A stretch of 12,727 nt of DNA from Ochromonadaceae sp. CCMP2298 (GCA_026770595.1 MU634387.1:1-12727), one strand, 5' to 3'. Positions 1-7,879 are shown, counted from the stretch's first letter. A program made the numbers and translations. Notes: generated by a model not told the origin, from the sequence alone.

Positions 1-309
1 TAGGGCCTGTACATGTAGTGGGGTGGGGGTGGGCGGGCAGTGGTGCCTGTGGCCTGTCCCTCCTCGTCCTTCCCCTCGTCCTTCCCCTCCTCCTTGCCCT
101 CAACCTTGTTCTTCGACTGAGTCCAGGGCAAGCGCCAGGACTTATCCCCACCCCCCCCCCTCCTTACCCCCCTCCTTCTCTATCGCGTGGGATGCCACGG
201 GGGGTATGGGGGCTGGCGCACTTTCCAAATCCACTGACTGCATCACCACCTCTGCCTCCACCTCCGCCACCTGCGTCTCCTCCACCTTTGCCTGCACCGG
301 ATCACTCAT
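1..309 (-). pseudogene. 5' part of an acidic Lys/Glu-rich protein gene, frameshifted, runs off the left edge
   Basis: A minus-strand frame opens at the ATG at 309-307 and gives a 55-residue stretch starting MSDPVQAK, rich in Glu and Val, then Pro/Ala, then Gly/Lys, before a TAA at 144-142. Just upstream of that stop the strand has a run of ten G (plus-strand C run 151-160). If the run held nine G, the frame would pass into a second protein-like stretch containing DKSWRLPW, then a repeated KEEGKDEGKDEEGQ motif and a PPPPHYMY segment, open to base 1. Both halves have biased, low-complexity protein composition, while the plus-strand frames over the same bases are Pro/Leu shadows. I do not recognise the protein; it looks disordered and highly charged. 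A homopolymer sequencing error and a real null allele are equally possible. Confidence 0.5.
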
Positions 310-364
310 TCCTGTAGCTCAACGTTCTGATCGGACCCTGGGCTCGAGAACTGACACCGCGGAG

Positions 365-850
365 TAGTGTGAACTGTGAAATGTTCTGCATTCAGAACCA
401 TGAGTTAGTACGTCAAATCGAATCATTGTGCTTTCTACGAAATGAGCGAAATCAGCGAAACATGAAAAGGGGGACTAAGGGAAAAAACAGAGTTTTCGCT
501 GGAAATTTGATATTTTGATGCTTTGTTGAAAAATTAAACGTAAGAAAAAAGATAATCATGCCACAAAGGACAACAAAAAGGCGGCATACGATATAGGTAT
601 GCGCTATGATGCGCTGTATGGAAAAAATGCAGATAATTAGATATGCACGGGTAGGGACATCTTGAAGGGACAGCAAGGGATTCCGGGAATTATTCTGAGT
701 AGTAGTACGAGTAAAAGTATTATGCTTTATAACTGCTTTACTTCTGCTGTAAGTATAACAGAAAGAGTAGTATACTAAGTATAATAGTATGTGTAACAGC
801 ATAATAGTAAGATAACAGGAAGAATAGTAAGAGTATAGAAAGGGGGAATT
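365..850. other. AT-rich intergenic spacer without a recognisable gene
   Basis: This spacer lies upstream of the leftmost minus-strand gene and should include its promoter. It is A-rich on the plus strand, with many degenerate AGTAGTA/AGTATA steps around 690-840. A 116-codon minus-strand frame at 452-802 is Phe/Tyr/Ile-rich and follows the base composition rather than any domain. I see no gene here. Confidence 0.5.
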
Positions 851-919
851 GGATTATGCCCGGAGAGTAGCAGGCAGACAAGTGACGCATGTGCATAGCA
901 GTGCCTTCCCACCCCTTCT

Positions 920-1006
920 TTATGCTACTCCCTACCCCGTACCCCCTACCCCTATCCCCCTAACCCCTCCCCCCTCCCTATTACCCCCTACCCCCTACCC
1001 CCTAAT
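920..1006. repeat. C-rich tract of CCCCTA / CCCCCTA units
   Basis: Runs of three to six C separated by TA, TAT or TAA dominate 920-1006, with the most regular part (CCCCCTA units) near 980-1005. The minus strand therefore reads as many GGGG/GGGGG runs with 2-4 base spacers. It resembles degenerate telomere-like repeats but does not match CCCTAA or CCCTAAA exactly. It lies about 200 bases beyond the 3' end of the BTB gene. Confidence 0.7.
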
Positions 1007-1087
1007 GGGTACAAGGCAGGGCACTCATATGTGCTAATGGATTCACTATGTCTTACGCATGTTGCCGGCCACTATGCGTGAAACACG

Positions 1088-1142
1088 TACAATATGCAAT
1101 ATGATATGTACAGCATGAAATGTGATATGTACAACATGCAAT
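1088..1142. repeat. 21-base tandem repeat, about 2.5 copies
   Basis: GATATGTACA recurs at 1103 and 1124, each followed by a near-identical RCATGMAAT segment, giving a 21-base period. A partial copy precedes it. It lies just downstream of the BTB gene's stop codon and may fall in its 3' UTR. Confidence 0.65.
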
Positions 1143-1198
1143 GGGCAGGACTCTCTCACAGTGCCGCTACCCTGCCTCGGCCCTCGCCCAACAAAGCA

Positions 1199-2230
1199 TT
1201 AACATAGCATATCGCAGCCGGGGCATATCCCCTGTACCTTTGGCTGCGCTGCTACTATAGTCGACTGCATATAAAGAGATCGGAAGAAGTACTTCCGAGC
1301 TCCGATTGCGAAGATTGCGCGGTCACAGTGACGGCACATTTTGATAGGCTCGCCACTGTCGCGAATAGTGTGTACGCCTGCAAGGTCGATCCGAACAGCG
1401 ATGGTGCCCACTTTATGACCTCGCAGTTCAAAGTAGGCAAAAGACTTCTCGGTACCAGCGCTGGTGAGCCTGGAGATGCTGGAGGAAGCCTGGGCCTGGG
1501 CCTGGGGCATGTGCTGGTACTGCGGCTGGAAGTAGAACTGGGGCTGGGGCTGCTGCTGGGGCTTGGCCAGGGGGTGATCAGGAAACATCAGCTGATCGAT
1601 GCCGTAGTACTCGCACTCGCGCCGCAGCTCCCTCGCATCGGCTCCCCTCGACACCTGGTAGCCCTCCGGCGAGCGCAGGAAGTTCAAGATATGCCGAAAG
1701 TGCGTGCCGTCCCTGTCGATGAAGAAGTGCTCGTCCTTTCCAAGGGGCAGAGCGTGCCTGCCAGAGAACATGCACCCGATCATCGAGTTCGGGAAGCGGC
1801 ACAGAGTGGTGAGCGACGTCTCGAAGCGTGTTGACCCGATGTTAAGCATCACGGTGGCATCGGGCTGCTGCAATCCAGCGAATGCCGTCTTCTCAGCCTC
1901 CAACCTGTTAATCTCGTCCACTGCCCCCGCTAGGATAGACTCCGCTTGCTTCTTGGCGTCTTGTACGAGCGCGACTTGCTCAGCCCTCAACTTCTTGGAC
2001 TCCTCCGCTGCCCCAGCCAGGATTATCTCGGCTTCGGCCTTAGCTTCGTTTATAATATCCTCAGACTCTTGCTTGGCGTGGGCTATCAAAGCGCGGGCCT
2101 TGGCGGCGATGCTGACGGTAGCTGCCTTTCTCTTCAACACGAGCTTTTCAAAATCTTGGTCCATTTCCTCGAACGCCTGCTCCAACTCCTCCACCTCCGC
2201 CTCACTCCCAGGGGCCCCCGGGTTCGACAT
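1199..2230 (-). CDS. KCTD-type BTB/POZ protein with N-terminal coiled coil
   Basis: This 343-residue protein carries a BTB fold of the KCTD / potassium-channel T1 type. Residues about 125-216 hold VMLNIGSTRFETS, FSGRHALPL, then FFIDRDGTHFRHILNFLRSP, all hallmarks of that family. KCTD proteins form oligomers and often act as Cullin-3 substrate adaptors or signalling scaffolds in the cytosol; that role is inferred from the family. Residues about 15-120 are a charged Ala/Glu/Lys coiled coil containing a 29-residue duplication (63-91 and 92-120, each with an ILAGA core). A Pro/Gln-rich linker follows (about 224-250). The C-terminal region ends with CRHC (299-302) and CPGC (336-339), a possible zinc site. 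I chose the ATG at 2230, before an acidic MSNPG start. An upstream in-frame ATG at 2323 would add 31 mainly hydrophobic residues, unlikely for this family. The stop is TAA. No intron is needed. Confidence 0.88.
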   Translation of the reverse strand: MSNPGAPGSEAEVEELEQAFEEMDQDFEKLVLKRKAATVSIAAKARALIAHAKQESEDIINEAKAEAEIILAGAAEESKKLRAEQVALVQDAKKQAESILAGAVDEINRLEAEKTAFAGLQQPDATVMLNIGSTRFETSLTTLCRFPNSMIGCMFSGRHALPLGKDEHFFIDRDGTHFRHILNFLRSPEGYQVSRGADARELRRECEYYGIDQLMFPDHPLAKPQQQPQPQFYFQPQYQHMPQAQAQASSSISRLTSAGTEKSFAYFELRGHKVGTIAVRIDLAGVHTIRDSGEPIKMCRHCDRAIFAIGARKYFFRSLYMQSTIVAAQPKVQGICPGCDMLC

Positions 2231-2544
2231 CGCACAAAGCAACCAGATTCCAATAACGTGTGGCAAAGAGCAGCGCAGGAGCAGTGTCCAAAGAAAGAAC
2301 ATAATTGTCCTTGTCTTTCCCACACTAAAAAAGTGCGTGGCTGGGAAAAGAATTCTGGATGGGTATCTTGTCGGGCCAATTTTTCAGCAGAGAGAGTAGA
2401 CTCAGATGATCTAAGAAATAGATGCAGGATGTACACCTGTCACTGTCATAGTAGAATAGCCGAGTGGGGGGAGTGAGAGTGTGTTAGTAATCTCAGGGGT
2501 CAGAGGATGTGCTCCAGGGGACACAGGAGAATAGTAGAGACATA

Positions 2545-2615
2545 CTGCACAGCGCCCAGCACCCAGCACCCAGCAGCAGAGCAGCAGAGCAGCAGAGCAA
2601 TACAGCAGCACAGCA
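2545..2615. repeat. CAG-rich microsatellite (CCCAGCA and GCAGA units)
   Basis: Successive CCCAGCA units pass into GCAGCAGA units and then ACAGCAGCACAGCAC. The stretch lies upstream of the BTB gene start on that gene's strand and generates spurious Cys/Leu-rich minus-strand frames. Confidence 0.75.
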
Positions 2616-2789
2616 CACTATATTCCACTTACTGTGTGAATAGCGGGACCGTCTCGGCCAGCTCGCCACCCCCATCGGCCTAAACACAGCTGTAGATGTC
2701 GTTGGGTTTGGCTACCGGTATAGAGGTCGGTCTTCACTACCTATCGATGAAGGTGTAGTAGGTGTTAGGAGTTGGGTGATATACGTAAG

Positions 2790-2888
2790 GTGTTGTGTGT
2801 TATGTGTTATATGTTATGTGCTATGTGTTGTGTGTTATGTGTTAGGTATTATGTGTCATGTATTGTGTCTTATGTGTTATGTGTTAGA
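2790..2888. repeat. Degenerate TGTGTTATG tandem array
   Basis: About ten imperfect copies of a 7-9 base TGTGTTATG-like unit follow each other (for example TGTGTTATGTGTTATATGTT). All three frames in each direction are low complexity, so this is non-coding simple repeat. Confidence 0.85.
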
Positions 2889-2950
2889 TGGTAGGTGCTG
2901 CTAGGTGTTCACTACCTGTCGAAGGTGTCGTGTGTGTCCACCATGGAGAG

Positions 2951-3060
2951 GCAGCACTGTCAGGCCCTTGCCCTCGCCCCCCAATAGCCCAGTGGTGGGC
3001 AATAGCAGCGCAATCAGGCAGCAGCACTATCAGGCCTTTGTCTTCGCCCCAAAGCCCAGC
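2951..3060. repeat. Diverged 70-base tandem duplication
   Basis: The block starting GCAGCACTGTCAGGCC at 2951 reappears as GCAGCACTATCAGGCC at 3021. Both copies continue through CTTTG/CCTTG and TCGCCCC and end near AGCCCAG. The period is 70 bases, with scattered substitutions. Confidence 0.7.
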
Positions 3061-3091
3061 AGCAGCAGAGAGGGAGGGCGTGCTGAACAGG

Positions 3092-3119
3092 TTGAACCAC
3101 TCGTCTTGAACCACTCGTC
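3092..3119. repeat. Perfect 14-base tandem duplication
   Basis: TTGAACCACTCGTC occurs twice back to back (3092-3105 and 3106-3119). No confident gene contains it. Confidence 0.85.
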
Positions 3120-3940
3120 GGATGTGCCTAGTCGTCCTCGTCCTTGCCGGTTATTACCACACCCCTTGCCAGCGCCCTGTACAGGAAGGGTAGCTCCATC
3201 GCCCTTGGTGTGTTGGTGCTATTGTCGGTGCTGCTGTACTGCACCTGCTCCTGCTGCTGTCACTGCTGCTGCTGCTGCTGCCCCACTGCCGCTACTGTCG
3301 GCGTCCCTACCTTCTACCCATAACCCAGCTGCAACCTCCAGACATCGAATGGAAATCCTCAGCCGGCACTCGTTAGACTGCTTCTTGTTGCAACATCGGC
3401 ACATACATGTTGGAGTATATACTCATGTACTTATGACCAGCCAGCAGACTTAACCCTCTCTGGCATAACCGCCGGTTGTAACCGCCGTTACTGTCTCTCC
3501 GGGACCATTCCCATGCACTTCCTTCTATATCCTTCTAGATCTTCTATTGACATACTGTAGTGACAGTGACATGTATTGACATACTGTAACAAGTAGACAC
3601 GGAGGTGATCGTTCCAGTCGAACGCTCACTTCTTGATCTATTGATCCCAAACGAGGAATGATGAAATAACTCTTTTTTCTCCTCTGGAAGTTCCCCTTGG
3701 GATTCTCCAGGCATTCCCAGATGCGAGATCACATTTCCTGTCTTGAGGACACACCAGAACTCAACAATACAACCGATCCAAAATCCATGTTTTCTGAGGA
3801 ACCAGCGCTTTTGTGACTCTGGCGATGCGTTCTTTTTTATAAAATTCAAGTAATTATACGTCAGTTTCACTGGTATAAATACCTAAAACTTTTGCACTCG
3901 ATAATCTTGGATTGCCAAGCAATGGGTTCGATTTATTCCT
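3120..3940. other. Gene-poor spacer with CTG microsatellite
   Basis: CTG/CCTG runs fill about 3220-3290. TATTGACATACTGTA appears twice near 3543-3587. The longest minus-strand frame (3544-3870) has no ATG near its beginning and resembles no family I know. The open plus-strand frame across 2905-3453 reads through the microsatellites into Ala/Cys/Pro-rich low complexity. I see no supportable gene. The spacer ends at the Helitron boundary. Confidence 0.5.
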
Positions 3941-3941
3941 A

Positions 3942-3965
3942 CTAGTTTGTTTCCCTCCGGGGGTA
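3942..3965 (-). repeat. Helitron 3' terminus: hairpin plus CTAG
   Basis: On the minus strand TACCCCCGGAGGGAA (hairpin with a CCC/GGG core) is followed by ACAAA and CTAG, then the flanking T at 3941. The 25 bases 3941-3965 match 7151-7175 with one mismatch, and that mismatch decides whether the hairpin stem is perfect. Confidence 0.75.
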
Positions 3966-3986
3966 CTCAGTTTAGTATGGCGTAGT

Positions 3987-4426
3987 GTGCATGTATATCT
4001 TACTGTACGTTCGTGGTTAGTCCTATAGTTCAGTGGTAAATAGTGTGGTGGATTGTGCCACCCATTCGCTTTTGGTAGTTATGTTGTTTCAAGTATTCTG
4101 GTGCATGAAATTTTCACACAAAACAAAAAACGGCGGTTATTGCTGACCCGCCGCTAGTTGTCAAAGGTAATATTATTCACTGCACATTGAAGCAGTTGAT
4201 AAAGCGTGCATGTATATCATCTTACTGTACCTTGGTCTTCGTTTTCTATATTTCTGTGGTAAATAGTGTAGTGGATTGTGCCGCCCTTGCGCTTTTGGTA
4301 GTTATGATTCTGCAAATATTCTGGTACATGAAATTTTTACACAAAACAAAACAACGGCGGTTACTGCTGACCCGCCGCTAGTTGTCAAAGGTACTATAAT
4401 TATTGCACATTGAAGCAGTTGATAAA
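3987..4426. repeat. Two tandem copies of a roughly 220-base unit inside the Helitron
   Basis: Copy 1 (3987-4203) and copy 2 (4206-4426) both start GTGCATGTATATC and contain GTGGTAAATAGTGTRGTGGATTGTGCC, CGCTTTTGGTAGTTATG, a GC-rich hairpin and ATTGAAGCAGTTGATAAA in the same order. The period is 219 at the start and 224 at the hairpin because of small indels. The hairpin pairs CGGCGG with CCGCCG across an 11-base loop and is intact in both copies (4131-4153 and 4355-4377). The repeat lies between the helicase stop codon and the Helitron 3' end. Confidence 0.85.
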
Positions 4427-4692
4427 CCAAAACAGGAGGCCAAAACAGTACGACCTTCTTTTAGTAATTGTGCATTCGATCTTGCTTTCCACACTGCTTG
4501 TGGTAGTTGCCTTTTTTTCAATACTTTGAGACTTGAAAACTAACATCCGCAGGAGTGTGCTCTACAGCTGTTACGTGTAATAGGTTGTACTACTGACAGA
4601 TTGTGTGTGCAAATGCACGATCGCCGCTATCATTGATTCGACATGACGTAATGTTTCACGCAGAACAGGTACCATATTTAGCATTACCGAAC

Positions 4693-5715
4693 TTATCGAT
4701 ACATTGAGCGAAGAACCTTACTGACAACTATATTACGAACGGATGGAACACCATCTTCTAAGTCAGCAGAATTGCAGTAAAGTCTAATATTTGCGTAGTG
4801 TGTGACACGAGACATGACTACGTACAGATGTCCATGGCTGAATGGAGCATATGTCGTGTCGAGCAATATCCTGTCTAGCGTCTGTCCTTGGCTTTTGTTG
4901 TACGTCATCGCGTACGCTAGCCGTAGTGAAAACTGTATCCTCGTCATTTTATATGAGGACACGTAATGCAAGCGCGCACGGAAGCGTATGCGTGGTATTG
5001 ACGCATTCATAGGATTATCACCAGAAGTTTGTACTCTGATGCAGTATGGACTGATGTGAAGAATGCGAACTCGTGCGTTCGTAGCAAGACCGTATATATC
5101 GATGCATATATCGTCCCTCTTGAGGATGAGCTCGTGAGGTGGTACACCATAGGAATTAAACGCAGCTAAGTTTTTGCTCATCATTATGCGAGCCAGGGTT
5201 CCATTCAGATCGTCGACTTCAGTAAGCTGATCCGCCGATGTTAGCGTAATTGCTAAATAATAGTATTGAGGTAAACAGTATGTAAAGAAAATACAACGAA
5301 CTCAGGTGGAAAACAGTACCACAATTTCATAATATATATAGACAAAAGTGTACAAATAAATGACAACAAACATTACTTACCCGTGCATCGAAGATCCGGT
5401 TAAGCATCAGAAGAGGTATCGCCTTCTCCTTGTCGGATAGCTGATCTTTTTGTTGTTTGGACAGATCTGCATAGTAGTCATCGTAAAATCCATCGTCGTA
5501 CTTGCGGTGCCAAGCAAACAGATTGGAATGATTAAGTGAAATCTTCAGCTTCTTTGTGATCAGCGGTGCAGCTTCAGCACAAGTACGCCAGGGATGGAAA
5601 CGGTACTTCTGCTCCACGCATTTGCGTTCTTGGGCCTTGAGACCCAGCGCCTTTTGGAGGCAGCACAGATCTTCTTCGCAGGAGAAGCGTCCACGTAACC
5701 ACCAGACTCAGCAAA
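4693..5715 (-). pseudogene. C-terminal part of a PIF1-type Helitron helicase (two exons), truncated
   Basis: The downstream exon (5226-4693, 177 residues, TAA stop) aligns by motif with the end of Helitron/PIF1 helicases: GVPPHELILK, then IPRIRF, RIQFSLRLAYAMTYNKSQGQTL (PIF1 signature with helicase motif VI region) and FSHGHLYVVMSRV. An upstream exon, open from about 5715, ends at 5381 before a donor GTAAGTAATG. An acceptor CAG at 5229-5227, with a CTAAC branch-like site 12-17 bases before it, joins the two exons in phase (intron 5380-5227, 154 bases). The upstream exon (KYRFHPWRTC, KYDDGFYDDYYADL) does not look like helicase, and the ATP-binding motifs are absent. In rolling-circle transposons this helicase unwinds DNA together with a Rep nuclease. 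Here it can only be a fragment or part of a chimeric gene. Confidence 0.75.
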
Positions 5716-6780
5716 CTTTCGTTTTACTTTAGTCGTCTTTTCCACACAGTAAGCTCTGCTCGTGAAAATACCGCCTGTAAAATAGAACTAAAAAGAAAGC
5801 GGTTAACAACACGACCAACAAAGCACCCATTGAGCAAGTCAAACAATGAGAATGGTAAATTTATAGTGACACAGTAATAAAAAAACACACATTTCTTACC
5901 TGAAAACAGAGACTGATACAGGACAGGAAGAGGAGTTGGCTTGTGGCACTCGCGCTTCACATCCAATTCGGTCATCATGCACGTCCCGACAAAATTGCAC
6001 ACGAAGCACGCCGACGTGGAAGCATCACCCCTGCGAACCTCATGCTCAACATAACTACCGGGAAGACAGGACAGCATGTTGTGCTGCAGCTCCACCTCCT
6101 TCCACGACGCCGCTTCTTCCCGATATCTGCCGTTCTCCTGATCCGATATACGCAGCTTAAACACTGGTCCGTCGGGCTCCTCGTACAGAGTCACAGACGC
6201 TGCTATTACCACCCGCTCCTTCCGCTCGTCCGTGAAGATGCTCTGGTCAACATGCTAAGAGAACTCGCACACAGTAGCGCCAATATGATGAAACCTAGCA
6301 AAATACTGACAATGCCACACCACCTTCCCATATGGACCGATAGAAACAGCCTGCTTGCGAAGCCAGTCATACACCCGATTCTCGGCAGCAGTCCCCGTCC
6401 CAGGTTTCCCCATACCTCCAGGGGGGCCAATATCATAGAAGAAAGGATGGTGCACAAAGCCGGGCTCCTGAATCCACCGCTCCTACGGTTGTTGCAGCTG
6501 CAGCAGAAGATCACGCACTAAGTTGTCAGGCAATGCCCTCTGAAGTGTGTACATCCCTCTATACTTATCATAGCCTTTGAGCTGCAACTCAGCGGGACGA
6601 AACTCTCGGAAAGCAGCCATGCTATAAGTAGAATAAACAACACAGAAACAAAAAAGAAGGTTAACAACGAAAGAACAACTAATCAAAACACGCAACGACT
6701 TTGAAATGACAAAAAATATCTTACCTGACTATCTCCTCAGATCCCAAGAACAAATACCCGCAAAACCTGTGAGAATTCAT
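5560..6780 (-). pseudogene. Multi-exon gene of unknown function carried in the Helitron, two in-frame TAG codons
   Basis: Three exons join in phase. Exon 1 is 6780-6725 (MNSHRF start, donor GTAAGATATT). Exon 2 is 6621-5900, from an acceptor CTTATAG to a donor GTAAGAAATG. Exon 3 is from 5774 (acceptor TTTTACAG) to a TGA at 5562-5560. The introns are 103 and 125 bases. Exon 2 reads as coherent protein (FREFRPAELQLKGYDKYRGM, HHPFFYDIGPPGGMGKPGTG, VTLYEEPDGPVFKLRISDQ, ELDVKRECHKPTPLPVLYQS) but is cut by TAG at 6485-6483 and 6257-6255; a CAG glutamine would fit both places. Near 5690 the protein-like reading changes frame into the exon that leads to the helicase, so both may once have been one chimeric gene. 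I recognise no domain. Gene capture by the Helitron is a reasonable inference; a lineage-specific N-terminal part is the alternative. Confidence 0.6.
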
Positions 6781-7151
6781 TGTTCCCACACAAAAGGCTA
6801 CCTGCGTGGAAGATTCAGACAGAGTCCACCTACTCGAGTTGGGTAAAAACAACAACTACGTAAGACGGAATCTAGAGAGGGAAACACGCAAAACGACGCA
6901 TAATTACCTGAGACAAATGTTTCACGCAAAACAATAGGATTTGCCAATGGACTCTCGCAAGCCACTGGAGGGACGTTTGTCTACGGCCTATATTGACCTG
7001 CTCACGAAATTCCACGTTCAAAGGTTAACAATGACTCTTGCACTCACGTTGAAGCTCTTAATGAGGCACGTGAACACATGGGTGCAAGGTTTCGTGAGCG
7101 CCTCTTTTGAAGGGGCTCGAGATAGCTTTTGTTTAGCATTACTTATAGAGA

Positions 7152-7175
7152 CTAGTTTGTTACCCTCCGGGGGTA
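7152..7175 (-). repeat. 3' terminus of a second Helitron, abutting the first
   Basis: On the minus strand TACCC-CCGGA-GGGTA forms a perfect 5-bp hairpin, followed by ACAAA and CTAG (7155-7152). The next base (7151) is the first base of the 3942-7151 element. Beyond the hairpin the two elements' sequences differ, so this is a related but separate copy extending to the right. Confidence 0.7.
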
Positions 7176-7774
7176 TTTAGCCGGACTGTGCAGTTTGCCT
7201 GCGTTACCCAGTGTGGACTTTTCTTGGAAAGTTACTTTACATTCGGCGGCAACTCGTTACCACCGCTAGATATCATTTATAATATCCAGTGATTATAACC
7301 TGCCTCATATAAGTGTATATTATTCTAAGCAGTACTTGATTATATAAACAGGGATCTTTTTGCAGAAGAGAAGTTAATGAAGAACGTTACCCCCGTTGAA
7401 GTTATGGTGTGAATGAATACATACACGTTATCCTTTCTATAAAAGTATTACCATAATGTTGAAGCGCAAAAATGGTACCCGATAACACATAATTAAGAAA
7501 AGGGTTGCACATTTAATATAGACCTGCCTGACACGCAGCGGCAAAGGATAGAAAAGAGAGGAAAAATATTAAAAGCATGGAAAAAGAAGGGCCCTCCCAA
7601 CAACAATTCGTTCCCAACAATAATTCACAAAGAGCGGGAAAACCCAGTAAAACTTGATATAATATGCGTTTTTTTTTTAATGATACTGAATATTTGTTTT
7701 GGATATTTTGCGTCTATTTTACTTGTTCGCCAAATAGGCGCACTACACTACAACGCTGTGTGCCATCGAACCTG

Positions 7775-7810
7775 GCACAAATGAGAATATGAGAATGGCG
7801 CCCATTTGTG
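7775..7810. repeat. 8-bp inverted repeat
   Basis: CACAAATG at 7775-7782 pairs with CATTTGTG at 7803-7810 around a 20-base loop that contains a repeated GAGAAT. It lies next to a longer hairpin. Confidence 0.6.
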
Positions 7811-7840
7811 AATCAAAAAAGCTACGCAAAATGATATTTC

Positions 7841-7879
7841 TTCTACGCCCCAGAACGATTGTCTTCTGGGCGCGTAGAA
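7841..7879. repeat. Near-perfect 15-16 bp hairpin
   Basis: TTCTACGCCCCAGAA (7841-7855) pairs with TTCTGGGCGCGTAGAA (7864-7879) with one bulge and an 8-base loop. Pairing continues partly into the flanking ATTT/AAAT. It is not a Helitron end: no CTRR lies next to it on either strand. Confidence 0.75.

Larger units (their letters stand above)
3942..7151 (-). mobile_element. Helitron rolling-circle transposon, both termini visible (3210 bases)
   Basis: Read on the minus strand, the element starts TCTCTATAAGTAATGC at 7151 and ends ACAAACTAG at 3942, followed by T in the flank. Helitrons characteristically begin with TC (often TCTCTAYTA-like), end with CTRR, have a short hairpin just before the end, and insert between A and T without a target duplication. 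The pre-terminal hairpin (3950-3965) is imperfect here and perfect in the neighbouring element. The internal PIF1-type helicase C terminus, in the same orientation, supports the assignment independently. No Rep (HUH) domain and no helicase Walker A/B region were found, so the element is probably non-autonomous or decayed. The 5' end is not preceded by a host A but by the CTAG of a second element. Confidence 0.75.

Noticed and set aside
452-802. 116-codon minus-strand ORF
   Set aside because: The composition follows the AT-rich repeats, there is no domain and there is no support from context.
1328-2476. Long plus-strand ORFs opposite the BTB gene
   Set aside because: They are shadows of the strongly supported minus-strand KCTD-type gene.
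2633-2679. Possible 47-base minus-strand exon upstream of the BTB gene (acceptor TTTAG, donor GTAAGTGG)
   Set aside because: It has good splice-like edges and a plausible reading (GELAETVPLF), but no downstream acceptor linking it to the BTB start was found.
2884-3453. ORFs on both strands across the 70-base duplication and CTG run
   Set aside because: They have low-complexity Ala/Cys/Pro content, non-ATG starts on the longest frame and no recognisable domain.
3544-3870. 108-codon minus-strand ORF
   Set aside because: It starts at a non-ATG codon, has no known motif and no supporting splice structure.
3888-3945. Possible 3' half of a tRNA (GGGTTCGAT with weak T-arm) at the Helitron flank
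   Set aside because: The T-arm needs two G-U pairs, and no matching 5' acceptor or D-arm lies upstream.
4018-4085. tRNA-like A-box (TAGTTCAGTGG) followed by a GGTGG/CCACC stem
   Set aside because: The D-stem does not pair, the anticodon-like loop has six bases, no B-box or T-arm follows and the acceptor stem fails. The second copy of the repeat degrades the motif.
6941-7180. 79-codon plus-strand ORF near the Helitron 5' end
   Set aside because: Another plus frame and a minus frame over the same bases look equally protein-like in patches, so none can be preferred.
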